Assembly: GCF_003259375.1 (NCBI RefSeq) | Contig: NZ_QLLN01000002.1 | Coordinates: 186,001-250,000, forward strand | Direction of reading: 5' to 3' | From: Arenibacter echinorum | Lineage (GTDB): Bacteria > Bacteroidota > Bacteroidia > Flavobacteriales > Flavobacteriaceae | Length of the DNA stretch: 64,000 nt | In this document: piece after piece, positions 27,027 to 36,548 of the stretch | Position numbering within the stretch: position 1 is the first letter of the stretch | Layout of the letters: each line of letters starts with the position of its first letter | Notes under the pieces: model-generated | The model's database searches: none | Told to the model about the DNA's origin: nothing | Seen by the model: the letters and a program-made list of their open reading frames with translations, nothing else | Made by a program: the position numbers and the translations under genes

Positions 27027-28295
27027 TTAGTCGTTGAGTGTTAGCAAATCTTCTTCCGGTAATTCTATGTATTCAATACAATCCAATTGACTTTTCTTAG
27101 GCCCTACAAAATCCAAATAAGCAGTTTTTAGGCTATCCGCTATGGGTTCGGCAGCCGGTAATTTTTCCCTTAATGGATCTACCTGGTGCCCATTTTTCCA
27201 GAATCTATAGCACACGTGCGGGCCTCCGGTATTACCCGTCATTCCGATCCAACCTATTACATCGCCCTGCTTCACGAAATCACCTTTCTTCACATTCTGG
27301 TTCTTCATATGGAGATACTGGGTACTATAGGTGCCGTTATGTTGAATTTTGACATATTTACCATTACCACCTCTTCTTGTAGATTCTGTAACGGTACCAT
27401 TGGCGGTTGCCAAGATAGGAGTATTAATAGGAGCTGCATAATCCGTTCCCTTATGTGGCCTTACCTTATATCCGTAATAGGCAATTCTTCTGTTTAAATT
27501 ATATCTGGAAGAAATTCTACTAAACTGAACTGGCGACTGCAAAAATGTACGTCTCAGGTTTTTTGCCTGATCGTCATAATAGTCATTGATGTTTTTGGTA
27601 GAATCGGACACAAAATTAAAGGCGTAAAATGGCTCACCATTGTGCTCAAAATAGGCTGCTTCTATACCACTGGCACCGGCATAAATAGTATCGTTGATAT
27701 ATTTTTCCTTGTAGATAACCTTGAACCTATCCCCTTTCTGAAGTCTAAAGAAATCTATGGTCCATGCGTAAATTTCGGATAAATTATTGGTAACATTGTA
27801 ATCAATGCCTTGTTTCAATATTGCTTCCGACAATGAAGATTCAATAATTCCGGAAGCTTCCCGCTCTACATATTTTACCTTTTGCTTTTTCTTATAGGCT
27901 AGGACGCTATCCCTAAAATCGACCACAGTATAGTTAATGGGATCATTTTGATAAATAAATACCTGTGCATTATTAAGTGTGTCCTTGGACTTCAAAATAA
28001 GATAAGGTTTGCCAACAACTATTTTCCTAACATCGAAAGTATCCCGAAAGTGTTCTGAAACTCTTGCAATCTTGGGGTACTCAACGCTATTCCTCAGCAT
28101 TAGCTCACCAAAGCTGTCCCCATTTTTGACGGTGTCCCTCAAGACCTCAAAATCGTCCAGATTAAACCCGAACTCTTTTACTACGACGGGTTTTTCTATG
28201 GTTACCACCTCTGCTATTTCGTCTGTAACAGGTTTGTCGTCCTTACATGAGAAAATAAATACTATACTAAAAACTAGGCCCCAATATTTTTGCAT
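27027..28295 (-). CDS. M23-family peptidoglycan peptidase-like lipoprotein
   Basis: 422-residue lipoprotein (lipobox before Cys in [14 protein letters not shown]) with a lysostaphin-type M23 domain at the C-terminus (about 275-380). The first zinc motif HxxxD is present (His281, Asp285) and a YLHMK histidine follows, but the second motif that is normally HxH reads His360-Val-Cys362. The third zinc ligand is thus Cys instead of His: either an alternative ligand or a non-catalytic activator-type protein like EnvC/NlpD. Residues about 60-250 form the regulatory or substrate-blocking region seen in related DD-endopeptidases. It likely acts on cross-links in periplasmic peptidoglycan. Co-transcribed with pgi. 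Confidence 0.9.
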   Translation of the reverse strand: MQKYWGLVFSIVFIFSCKDDKPVTDEIAEVVTIEKPVVVKEFGFNLDDFEVLRDTVKNGDSFGELMLRNSVEYPKIARVSEHFRDTFDVRKIVVGKPYLILKSKDTLNNAQVFIYQNDPINYTVVDFRDSVLAYKKKQKVKYVEREASGIIESSLSEAILKQGIDYNVTNNLSEIYAWTIDFFRLQKGDRFKVIYKEKYINDTIYAGASGIEAAYFEHNGEPFYAFNFVSDSTKNINDYYDDQAKNLRRTFLQSPVQFSRISSRYNLNRRIAYYGYKVRPHKGTDYAAPINTPILATANGTVTESTRRGGNGKYVKIQHNGTYSTQYLHMKNQNVKKGDFVKQGDVIGWIGMTGNTGGPHVCYRFWKNGHQVDPLREKLPAAEPIADSLKTAYLDFVGPKKSQLDCIEYIELPEEDLLTLND

Positions 28296-28302
28296 TGTTA
28301 TT

Positions 28303-29262
28303 CTAAACTTTTTCTGGGTTAAAGATATGGTCTACCCACTGTTTTCCCCAATTATTTAACTCTTGTTTTGTATACAATTCCGGAAAAAATACAACTTTTT
28401 GAAAACTTGGAGGCAAATATTCCTTCCAATTTGTTCCGCCAGTAGCATCGATTTGTGCATTGTCCTTGGTCAAATAACGATATGCCGACCCCATGTGCAT
28501 CAGTGGCCAATTTATATTAGCATTAACGTCCAAAGCTTTTAACGCTTCAACCAAGGTTTTATTATCCTTACTTTTCTGTGGTAATTGCTGGTATTTATGG
28601 TATATAGTACTGTTTTTAACCTCATTGGCTATACGTATCAGCCTGGGCGTGTAACGATATTCGAACTGCTTTAAGGTCAATGTTTTCTCACCTGTAACCA
28701 CGTCTGTGGCCCCTTTTTTCCAATAAATATGCTCGTACAATTCCTCAATAGTGTTATTAGAGGAGAAATTATGTCTTTCAGAAAATTGCACCAAGTTTTC
28801 CAAGGGAGTTGCGTACAGCTCTATCATTCTATATTGTGCAGACTGAAATCCACTGGCCGGAAGCAGTGCCATTCTGTACTGCATAAATTGTTCCCGCTGC
28901 ATACCCTTTATCATAACACTGAAGGACGATATCAAAACCTTGTAGTAACTATTTATCCGATCTGCCTTCTCTATAAAAAAGTCAACATCCTGGGTCTTGT
29001 CGTCCACAATTTGCTTTTGCTCGTGAAGAATAAGTTTAAAATATAATTCGGTAATCTGATGGTACATTATAAAAATCTCCTCGTCCGGAAAATGGGTCCG
29101 AGGTACTTGGATACTGAGCAGGGTATCTAGATGTATGTAATCCCAATAAGTGAGATATCGCTGATATAAAAGTCCGTCCAAATAAGAGCTTAAGTCTTGT
29201 CCAGAATCCTTGTATTTTTCTTCTAGTTTGGAAATCTGGGAATCAATATGCTCTTTATTCAT
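28303..29262 (-). CDS. kynA: Tryptophan 2,3-dioxygenase
   Basis: Heme enzyme that opens the indole ring of tryptophan to N-formylkynurenine, the first step of the kynurenine pathway. The 319-residue helical protein has the family signatures: YWDYIHLDTLLSIQ, the HEQKQIVDD segment, and the C-terminal MHMGSAYRYL with the candidate proximal heme histidine, followed by the TGGTNW loop that closes over the substrate. No other kynurenine gene is in the window. The downstream M23 gene begins 7 bp away and the DUF3108 gene ends 1 bp upstream, so they share an operon without obvious functional link. Confidence 0.92.
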   Translation of the reverse strand: MNKEHIDSQISKLEEKYKDSGQDLSSYLDGLLYQRYLTYWDYIHLDTLLSIQVPRTHFPDEEIFIMYHQITELYFKLILHEQKQIVDDKTQDVDFFIEKADRINSYYKVLISSFSVMIKGMQREQFMQYRMALLPASGFQSAQYRMIELYATPLENLVQFSERHNFSSNNTIEELYEHIYWKKGATDVVTGEKTLTLKQFEYRYTPRLIRIANEVKNSTIYHKYQQLPQKSKDNKTLVEALKALDVNANINWPLMHMGSAYRYLTKDNAQIDATGGTNWKEYLPPSFQKVVFFPELYTKQELNNWGKQWVDHIFNPEKV

Positions 29263-29263
29263 T

Positions 29264-30091
29264 TTAATCCATTATTATTTTAAATTGATGCTTGAGTCCG
29301 TTGTATCCGTCTAAATCGGCTTTTATGGACCCAACACTCAAATCCGCCTGTATTCTTATGGGAATTCTATTATTGTCATTGGACACCCAGAGGGACAAGC
29401 TTTCCTGTTCCTTGAATACACGTCCGGATTGTACATAAGGCCTAAACCTTAAACATTCTACTTTACCATACTTTGTTCTTAGGACCTCCTTGCCCAAGTA
29501 CTTAAGCTTAAACTTAAAAACTCCGTCATCGTCATACAAGAGGTTCAATTCAATAGACTCCCCTTCAACCAACTCTTCTACTTTATAGTTGTTACGGAGA
29601 AAATAAAAGGCTGAAACCAAATCCTGTATACCCTCTTGAATGGTAAAATTAAACTTTTTATCCTTTTTTTTATCGTTTAATACCGCAATATCCTTGTCGT
29701 GGTGAAAATTCACCTCAATATCTTTGGTATATCCTCCTTCATCAATTTTTCTTATAAATTTATAGGGCTTGCCATCCTTTTTATCAAAAAAGCTTTCATA
29801 GGTGTCATCCACCTTAAAAAATATACTGGCAAAACCGGTCGTTTTACCATTCCCGACCACATGATAGACCGGAACCCCGTCCAATTCATGGGATTTTACC
29901 TGAAGTGTAGCGTAACTGGCATTTAGGAATCCATAATGTATCCTAAACTTTAGCCATTCCCCTATTTTAAAAGCAGATGTATTTTCCGAATTCTCAGGCA
30001 AATGAAACCCACCTTTATTTGGAAGCTGTTGAACCTGGGAATTGATAGTAAATCCAAAAATTAAAACAAGTACAATGCAAATCTTTTTCAT
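29264..30091 (-). CDS. DUF3108 family secreted protein
   Basis: 275 residues with a signal peptide (MKKICIVLVLIFGFTINSQ) and a DUF3108 domain spanning about 35-260: the typical EWLKFRIHYGFLNAS start, the GNGKTTGFASIFFKVDDTYESFFD segment and the closing ADLSVGSIKADL. The domain is a beta-rich periplasmic fold of unknown role, common beside tryptophan 2,3-dioxygenase in flavobacteria. It is placed directly before kynA with one base between, which indicates co-transcription. Confidence 0.92.
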   Translation of the reverse strand: MKKICIVLVLIFGFTINSQVQQLPNKGGFHLPENSENTSAFKIGEWLKFRIHYGFLNASYATLQVKSHELDGVPVYHVVGNGKTTGFASIFFKVDDTYESFFDKKDGKPYKFIRKIDEGGYTKDIEVNFHHDKDIAVLNDKKKDKKFNFTIQEGIQDLVSAFYFLRNNYKVEELVEGESIELNLLYDDDGVFKFKLKYLGKEVLRTKYGKVECLRFRPYVQSGRVFKEQESLSLWVSNDNNRIPIRIQADLSVGSIKADLDGYNGLKHQFKIIMD

Positions 30092-30109
30092 CTGTTTAAA
30101 TTGATCTAA

Positions 30110-30217
30110 TTACAGTAGGTATCGATGTACTTTCTGCCAAGCAAATTCATAGGCGATCTTGATTTTCATAGCCATGGCGATAAATTGCAATAGCCTATGT
30201 AACACCTCATTACTCAT
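30110..30217 (-). CDS. Possible 35-residue small ORF upstream of the DUF3108 gene
   Basis: ATG at 30217 to TAA at 30110-30112 on the same strand as, and 18 bp before, the DUF3108 gene. The predicted peptide (starting MSNEVLHRLLQF, ending WQKVHRYLL) is a basic amphipathic helix. Codon use is unremarkable. It could be a small protein or an upstream regulatory ORF, or chance. Confidence 0.25.
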   Translation of the reverse strand: MSNEVLHRLLQFIAMAMKIKIAYEFAWQKVHRYLL

Positions 30218-30295
30218 GTAAAATTAATAAAAACGATTTTACTTTTCTTTTATTTGATAATACTTAAACAAAATTTGTTCCAAAAATTGGCCCAC

Positions 30296-30326
30296 AAAAA
30301 AAGCCCAGTCGCAAAACTGGGCTTTT
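30296..30326 (-). terminator. Rho-independent terminator downstream of hppD
   Basis: AAAAGCCCAGT and ACTGGGCTTTT arms (30299-30309, 30316-30326) with a six-base loop, followed on the minus strand by seven T residues. The nearest upstream gene on that strand is hppD, about 190 bp away, so the transcript carries a long 3' region. Confidence 0.8.
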
Positions 30327-30353
30327 CCTAAATAACCAACCAAACTTTAAATT

Positions 30354-30396
30354 ATGAAAAACCAATACTTAAAGTTGTAAGGGAACCACCCCTTAC
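30354..30396 (+). other. Tiny ORF (MKNQYLKL) followed by a hairpin
   Basis: ATG 30354 to TAA 30380 encodes eight residues after an AT-rich leader with CCAACCAAAC. A perfect seven-bp hairpin (GTAAGGG, AACCAC loop, CCCTTAC; 30377-30396) overlaps the stop codon. There is no plus-strand gene downstream, so it is not an ordinary leader peptide; it may be part of the 3' region of the hppD transcript or a small RNA. Confidence 0.35.
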
Positions 30397-30517
30397 GAGT
30401 ACAAATTTAATACAAGATTCGCTTCAAAAATAAGATTTAACTTACTTTAACGATTCTATTAACACTATTTAATAATTAGATACCCAAAATTGGCAAAAAG
30501 TTAAGAAAAGGGCCCTT

Positions 30518-31660
30518 TTATAACGTTCCTCGGGATTCCTGTTCCCGCTCTATCGCTTCAAACAATGCTTTAAAATTTCCCTTCCCAAAAGATTTTGCAC
30601 CCTTCCTCTGGATTATTTCAATGAACATGGTTGGCCTATCCAAAATAGGCTTTGTAAAGATTTGGAGCAAATAGCCCTCATCATCCCGATCTATTAATAT
30701 CCCCAGCTCACTTAAAGGCGCCAAATCCTCGTCTATAGTACCAACCCTGTCCAAAACATCTTCATAATAACTAGCGGGTACGTTCAGGAACTCGATCCCT
30801 CTATTTTTAAGGGCGCTCACCGTTTCAATAATATTGTCGGTTGCCAGTGCCATATGCTGTACCCCTGCACCGTTATAAAATTCTATATACTCCTCAATTT
30901 GGGATTTCTTTTTTCCGTCCGCCGGCTCATTGATCGGGAATTTAATTCTGCCGTTCCCATTACTCATAACCTTGCTCATTAGAGCGGTGTACTCAGTTGA
31001 AATATCTTTATCATCAAAGGAAACCAACTGGGCAAACCCCATTACTTTGGCGTAGAACTGACACCATTTGTTCATTTCGTTCCAACCCACATTACCTACC
31101 ATATGGTCTATATACTTCAATCCAACATCCGATGCTTTATAAAAAGGATTCCAGGGCCTAAATCCCGGCATAAATGCCCCCTTGTAGTTCTTGCGTTCCA
31201 CAAAAACATGCACCGTTTCACCATAGGTATGGATACCAGCTGTAACCACCTCCCCATCTTTATCCCTTTTGGCCCTAGGCTCAAAGTAACTTTCGGCCCC
31301 ACGTTTCATTGTTTCCACATAACTCTCCCTGGCATCATCTACCCACAATGCAATTACCTTTACCCCATCACCATGGGCATCTATATGCCTATTGATATCC
31401 CCTCCGGATTTTAAGGGCGAAGTTAATACCAGCCTAATCTTGTCCTGTTGTACCACATAGGAAGCCCTATCTTTTAGTCCTGTTTCCAATCCGGAATATG
31501 CCACTGGTTGAAAGCCCCATGCAGCCATGTAGTAATATGCCGCTTGTTTTGCATTGCCCACATATAATTCTACATAGTCGGTGCCAAGAAGTGGCAGAAA
31601 ATCCTGAGCTTCCAGATTTTCCTTTGTTAATTTTAAAGATGTTTTATCGGTAGTTGCCAT
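30518..31660 (-). CDS. hppD: 4-hydroxyphenylpyruvate dioxygenase
   Basis: Fe(II) enzyme of tyrosine catabolism that converts 4-hydroxyphenylpyruvate to homogentisate. The 380-residue protein has two vicinal-oxygen-chelate domains. The 2-His-1-Glu iron site is visible: His in YIDHMVGNVG (about 187), His in GVQHMALATDN (about 267) and Glu in TMFIEIIQRKG (about 346). Homogentisate dioxygenase, often next to it in flavobacteria, is not in the neighbourhood. It has its own terminator and about 250 bp of upstream space, so it is probably monocistronic. Confidence 0.96.
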   Translation of the reverse strand: MATTDKTSLKLTKENLEAQDFLPLLGTDYVELYVGNAKQAAYYYMAAWGFQPVAYSGLETGLKDRASYVVQQDKIRLVLTSPLKSGGDINRHIDAHGDGVKVIALWVDDARESYVETMKRGAESYFEPRAKRDKDGEVVTAGIHTYGETVHVFVERKNYKGAFMPGFRPWNPFYKASDVGLKYIDHMVGNVGWNEMNKWCQFYAKVMGFAQLVSFDDKDISTEYTALMSKVMSNGNGRIKFPINEPADGKKKSQIEEYIEFYNGAGVQHMALATDNIIETVSALKNRGIEFLNVPASYYEDVLDRVGTIDEDLAPLSELGILIDRDDEGYLLQIFTKPILDRPTMFIEIIQRKGAKSFGKGNFKALFEAIEREQESRGTL

Positions 31661-31910
31661 AGTAATAAATTTTTGAATTGATTTAATAGATATGTAGCCA
31701 AGTCCTTAGCTATTGGTAGAAAGTAGCCAAAACAAAACTGGACAACTTCCAATTCGCGTTAAATTACCACATAGCCCTGAGATGGGCAGTTATATCAATT
31801 CTAAATTGAAGCATAATCAAAATCCTGTTTAACAAATATCGGAATAAATGTTGGCTTAAAGTGTTAAGAGCCGCGCATTAGGTTACAAAAAAAACACCCA
31901 AAAGCCATAT

Positions 31911-34166
31911 TTAAAACCAGTAACCAATACTAAAAAAGAAGTGGTTTTCCTTAATTTGGGGGGAATAGGAATAAATCACTTGAATTGGCCCAATAAAGGA
32001 TTCGAACCCATAACCGAGTGCATAACCGGAAAACTCGGGAGCCTTGAACCAATCAGCCGTTCTAAAAAGGTCATCGCCCACATTGGCCACATTTGCTGCC
32101 AACAATATATGGTTCTTGGGAACAAACTCAAAATCCAGCCTGCCATATGCCTTTACATAACTGTTCCCTACTAAACTTAAAAAATCGTATCCGTAAAAAG
32201 GCACGAAATTATTTACAAGATGGTTCCCATATCCGCCTAAAACAAAATCAAGGGAGGTAATAGGGGATATGCCCCATTTAAAACCCCCTTCAGTTTCCAA
32301 GTTTAGATAAATGTTTCTAGCCAAGGAAAATGCTCCGCCCATTCTTGCCTTGCCTACTGAAAATTCCTTGAAATTATCGTTAAAATCGGACGATAGGACA
32401 TAAAAATGAAAGTCCCCGTCAAAGAACAGCCCTTTAGTAGGAAAATAAACATCATCATAAGTGTCAAAAGTTAGCTGCCCATAGGTGCTGTAATAATTAC
32501 TTTTTTCAAAATAGGTTCTCGCATTGGCCGCGGTAGACGTACTAGTGGTGTCTATTTGCCCCAAAGTTTTAGTGCTATATTTCAGTAATTTATGTTCCAC
32601 CCCAATGGCAAAGGCAAACTCTTCTTCTATTACGGTTTGTAAATACACCTGATTGGTCAGATCTGAGGCGCTTAGGTTTATTTTTCTAATATTGGAACTA
32701 TTATCGACATCAAAATTGGATTTTATCAGATCAAAATTAATTTCTTTATTAAAATCGTCAAACCTGGAATTTATCCCAAAACTCCAATAAAAGCCCTTGT
32801 CCACATAATATTCCAAATTGTACCTCAGATTATCCCCAATGATAAAATCTACCGAGGCTACGTCATCATCCATAAAAACATTCTTTCTGGTCAGATTTAC
32901 GATTCCCGCACTTTTGTACAGATCATCAAAATGAACCCCTAAGCGAATGAACATTTTATCAGGATTTTCCTTAACATTCAACAGCAACTCTACCCCTTCC
33001 TCGTTATTGAGCAATTCATATTTAATAGCCCTAAAGTTTCCGGTAGCGGACAAATTGTTGATACCCTGCTGCAATTTTTTAAAGGTGATTTTATCATCTA
33101 CATTAAATCTTAATTTACCCTTAATGTAGGCCCTGGAATAATTGTAATTCCCTTGGATTGTCAATTCATTGACAAACAGTGTATCTTTTATCCCGGCAGC
33201 TAAAATCTTTGACCTTTTAAGATTGGAGTCTTTGGCAATTTTCAACAATTCCCCCATGTGCAATCTAGCCGCTTCCTCGCCCCTATCTATTATAACATTT
33301 CCCATGTCAAAATCGATTACCGAGTAATCTTTAATATCCGGGGTTATATAAATATCTGTTTGGGCCGATTTTTTTTGCATATCCCTAACCGTTCTGTAAT
33401 TGTTGATCTGTAGCAGTATTTCCGTAGCACTCAACAAGGATTCCCTATCGGACAGCCCATGCTGTACATCCACTCCTATTACCACATCGGCGCCCATCTT
33501 CTTCAATTCGCCTATGGGGTAGTTGTTTACCACACCCCCGTCAATCAACACTCTTCCATTGATTTCTACGGGTCTAAAAAGTGAGGGAAACGTACCACTC
33601 GCTAAAATTGCCTCGGGCAAATAACCTTTATCCAACAATATCTGATCCCCAGTTTCCACATCTGTGGCAACACATAGAAAAGGGATTGGAAGTTTACTAA
33701 AATCATCAACATCCTTAACATGGTACAATAATCTAACAAACTCGTTGTAAATACTCTGCCCTCCCGATATGGCTTGGGGAATAGAAATTCTAAACTTGTT
33801 GAACGGAAGTGTCAGGGCATATCTTTCCGAATCTTCCTTCTCATAAAATGTTTTGGCACTTCTGGGCACGTTATCCTGGATCAATGACTCGAAATCCGTA
33901 TTTTTAAAAATAGAATCCAATTCGTTTGCAGAATATCCCGAAGCGTAGAGCGCCCCAACAATGGCGCCCATACTGGTTCCGGTTACATAATCTATTTTAA
34001 CCCCGGCTTCTTCAATAACCTTCAGGGCACCAATATGTGCCAACCCTTTAGCACCACCTCCACTCAAGACCAGTCCCACTTTTACATCCTTATTTTCCAA
34101 CCGTTCCTGTGAAAGGACCAGGAATGGAAAAATTAATACACAAAATATAAGAAGTGACTTCAGCAT
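31911..34166 (-). CDS. Patatin-like phospholipase with POTRA and Omp85-type barrel (PlpD-like)
   Basis: 751-residue outer-membrane protein. After the signal peptide (MLKSLLIFCVLIFPFLVLSQ) comes a patatin hydrolase domain (about 25-225) with the oxyanion loop LSGGGAKGLAHIGAL, the nucleophile Ser in GTSMGAIVG and the DGG dyad Asp in IDGGVVNNYP. A POTRA-like segment (about 330-410, ELTIQGNYNYSRAYI) leads into a C-terminal beta barrel ending FFFSIGYWF. The layout is that of type Vd secretion proteins such as PlpD, though no cleavage site for release can be read. It follows uvrC by 17 bp. Confidence 0.93.
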   Translation of the reverse strand: MLKSLLIFCVLIFPFLVLSQERLENKDVKVGLVLSGGGAKGLAHIGALKVIEEAGVKIDYVTGTSMGAIVGALYASGYSANELDSIFKNTDFESLIQDNVPRSAKTFYEKEDSERYALTLPFNKFRISIPQAISGGQSIYNEFVRLLYHVKDVDDFSKLPIPFLCVATDVETGDQILLDKGYLPEAILASGTFPSLFRPVEINGRVLIDGGVVNNYPIGELKKMGADVVIGVDVQHGLSDRESLLSATEILLQINNYRTVRDMQKKSAQTDIYITPDIKDYSVIDFDMGNVIIDRGEEAARLHMGELLKIAKDSNLKRSKILAAGIKDTLFVNELTIQGNYNYSRAYIKGKLRFNVDDKITFKKLQQGINNLSATGNFRAIKYELLNNEEGVELLLNVKENPDKMFIRLGVHFDDLYKSAGIVNLTRKNVFMDDDVASVDFIIGDNLRYNLEYYVDKGFYWSFGINSRFDDFNKEINFDLIKSNFDVDNSSNIRKINLSASDLTNQVYLQTVIEEEFAFAIGVEHKLLKYSTKTLGQIDTTSTSTAANARTYFEKSNYYSTYGQLTFDTYDDVYFPTKGLFFDGDFHFYVLSSDFNDNFKEFSVGKARMGGAFSLARNIYLNLETEGGFKWGISPITSLDFVLGGYGNHLVNNFVPFYGYDFLSLVGNSYVKAYGRLDFEFVPKNHILLAANVANVGDDLFRTADWFKAPEFSGYALGYGFESFIGPIQVIYSYSPQIKENHFFFSIGYWF

Positions 34167-34183
34167 ATAGTTAATACAGTGGT

Positions 34184-35971
34184 TTAATGAAAGGTTTCAA
34201 ATATTTTCTTGGCTTTGGACATTCCAACGGTTTGGGCCAAATTCTCCAAACTGGCTTCTTTTATCCTTTTTACGGATTTATAGTTTTTCAACAACTCTTC
34301 CACGGTTTTATTCCCTATCCCTTCTATACTTTCCAATTCCGAATTAATGGCTGCCTTACTTCTCTTGTTTCTGTGAAAGGTTATCCCAAATCTGTGGGCC
34401 TCATTACGCAATTGCTGAATTATTTTCAGGGATTCGGACTTTTTATCCAAATATAGAGGAATAGGATCTTCCGGGAAGTAAATTTCCTCCAATCTTTTGG
34501 CAATACCTATAATGGCTATCTTCCTTCTTAACCCAAGGGCGTCCAAACTTTTAAGGGCAGATGATAGCTGACCCTTGCCTCCATCAATAACAATAAGTTG
34601 GGGCAATGACTGCTCCTCGTCCAAAAGTCGCTTATAGCGTCTAAAAACAACTTCCTCCATAGAAGCAAAATCATCCGGACCTTCAACCGTCTTAATATTG
34701 TAATGCCTATACTCCTTTTTTGAAGGTTTTCCATCCCTAAATACAACACAGGCCGCTACTGGGTTGCTACCTTGGATGTTGGAATTATCAAAACACTCTA
34801 TATGCCTGGGTTCCATGGAAAGTCGCAAATCCTTTTTCATTTGCCCCATTATCCTATTGGTATGCCTGTCCGGATCAATAATCTTTATCTGCTTAAACCT
34901 ATCCTGTCTAAAGAATTTGGCGTTGCGCTCCGATAGCTCCAAGATCTTTTTTTTATCTCCCAGTTTAGGTACTACCACTTTTAGGTGCGGTTCCAAGATA
35001 ACCTCAAATGGAACATAAATCTCTGTTGAATGGGAATTGAAGCGTTGTCTAATTTCAATTATTGCCAATTGGAGCAGATCCTCATCCGTTTCATCCAATT
35101 TCTTCTTGATTTCCAAAGTATGGGACCGTATAATGGAACCATGGGACAATTGCAGAAAATTTACATAGGCAAAAACCTCATCAGAAATTATGGTAAATAC
35201 ATCCACATTATTGATCTTGGGATTTACAATAGTGGTCTTTACCTGATAGTTCTCCAGAACCTCTATTTTATCCTTTATAAGCTGTGCCTCTTCAAACTTC
35301 ATCTCTTGGGCCAACAATTTCATGTGACTTTTAAAATAGTGCAGGGAAGACTTAAAATTACCTTTGATAATTTCCCTGATTTCCTGTATTTGCCGATTAT
35401 ATTCCTCCTCCAGTTGAAACCCTTCGCAAGGACCTTTACAATTACCCAAATGGTACTCCAAGCAAACCTTGTATTTCCCGGCCCCCACTTTATCTTGTGC
35501 AAGATCATAGTTGCAGGTGCGAAGAGGATAGACGCTTTTAATCAGGTCCAATAGTGTATGAATGGTTTTCATGCTTGTATAAGGCCCAAAATACTCCGAA
35601 CCATCCTTGATAAATTTTCTGGTAGGGAAGATTCTCGGGAACTTTTCATTCTTTATGCAGATCCAAGGAAATGTCTTGTCATCCTTAAGCAAAACATTGT
35701 ACCTAGGACGGTATTTTTTTATTAGATTATTCTCTAACAACAGTGCATCGGACTCGGTAGGCACCACTATATGCCTAATACTTTTTATTTTCTTTACCAG
35801 AACACGGGTTTTTCCTTGTTCGTGCGTTTTATTAAAATAGGAGCTAACCCTTTTTTTCAGATTTTTAGCCTTGCCAACATATAAAATCTTATCCTCTAAA
35901 TCATAAAACTGATATACCCCGGGATTGGCAGGAAGCGAACTTAACTGTACTTCTATAGGTATATGGGACAT
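34184..35971 (-). CDS. uvrC: Excinuclease ABC subunit C
   Basis: UvrC makes both incisions around the lesion in nucleotide excision repair. The 595-residue protein has the full domain order: GIY-YIG nuclease (NPGVYQFYDLEDKILYVGKAKNLKKRV, about 14-40), four cysteines around CNYDLAQDK...CLEYHLGNCKGPC, a UVR helix pair (about 200-240), the RNase H-like nuclease with ECFDNSNIQGSNPVAA and VIDGGKGQL, and C-terminal helix-hairpin-helix repeats (ESIEGIGNKTVEELL). Length is normal. The patatin gene is next on the same strand. Confidence 0.97.
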   Translation of the reverse strand: MSHIPIEVQLSSLPANPGVYQFYDLEDKILYVGKAKNLKKRVSSYFNKTHEQGKTRVLVKKIKSIRHIVVPTESDALLLENNLIKKYRPRYNVLLKDDKTFPWICIKNEKFPRIFPTRKFIKDGSEYFGPYTSMKTIHTLLDLIKSVYPLRTCNYDLAQDKVGAGKYKVCLEYHLGNCKGPCEGFQLEEEYNRQIQEIREIIKGNFKSSLHYFKSHMKLLAQEMKFEEAQLIKDKIEVLENYQVKTTIVNPKINNVDVFTIISDEVFAYVNFLQLSHGSIIRSHTLEIKKKLDETDEDLLQLAIIEIRQRFNSHSTEIYVPFEVILEPHLKVVVPKLGDKKKILELSERNAKFFRQDRFKQIKIIDPDRHTNRIMGQMKKDLRLSMEPRHIECFDNSNIQGSNPVAACVVFRDGKPSKKEYRHYNIKTVEGPDDFASMEEVVFRRYKRLLDEEQSLPQLIVIDGGKGQLSSALKSLDALGLRRKIAIIGIAKRLEEIYFPEDPIPLYLDKKSESLKIIQQLRNEAHRFGITFHRNKRSKAAINSELESIEGIGNKTVEELLKNYKSVKRIKEASLENLAQTVGMSKAKKIFETFH

Positions 35972-36548
35972 GTATTCAGATAAATTTTTTCTTTGGTAAG
36001 GAAAATTACTGTGTTTTTCCCAAAGGACACAAAGAATATAGCTTTTTAACTCCGATGTTACGATTCCGAAGGGAAATTTTGGAAACCCTTCATTTTACAA
36101 TTGTATTACATTACCAAAAAGAAGGGATTTTACTACTTAAAATTCAACATCCAATCCAACAAAATTCGATAAGGCAAAAATAAATATCGATTAAATACAC
36201 AATTTCAAAAAATTAACGTTATCGTACACTATTTTGTAATATACTGATAAACAGCTTTTTATAAAAATTTAACAACGAAATACTATTAACAAATAATTCA
36301 AAAACCAAAATATTTGTTAAAAATGATGCATTTCATCGATAAAACGATACCCTTTGTGGAGGATTTATTAATTTTTTACCTATATTTAGAAAAATTAAAA
36401 TTATTAACGCATGGACAACTATATAATAACCTTGGGCACATATTTAATTCTTATGCTTTTTTTCAAAATTTATTACGCCGTGGCCTCCAAGGAATAGTTT
36501 TCCTATTTAAACCCTGTCCCCAAAGCCCCGAGTTTAACCAATACCCTT
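35972..36548. other. Divergent intergenic region (577 bp) between uvrC and the 5-FCL gene
   Basis: Very AT-rich stretch with no long ORF of its own. It contains a possible 28-residue hydrophobic ORF (listed separately) and must carry the divergent promoters. A TTTG (about 36353) and TATATTTA (36381-36388) are the only promoter-like pair noted, and are poor. No terminator or repeat array is seen. Confidence 0.5.
36411..36497 (+). CDS. Possible 28-residue hydrophobic small ORF
   Basis: ATG 36411 to TAG 36495 encodes MDNYIITLGTYLILMLFF and a short tail (KIYYAVASKE). It ends 51 bp before the 5-FCL start on the same strand and is a plausible single-helix membrane peptide, but a frame of this size is easily random. 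Confidence 0.25.
   Translation: MDNYIITLGTYLILMLFFKIYYAVASKE

Larger units (their letters stand above)
30092..30517. other. Intergenic region (426 bp) between DUF3108 gene and hppD
   Basis: AT-rich spacer with three items listed separately: a possible 35-residue ORF next to the DUF3108 gene, a strong minus-strand terminator that ends the hppD transcript, and a two-hairpin element with a tiny ORF. No further gene is seen. Confidence 0.6.
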
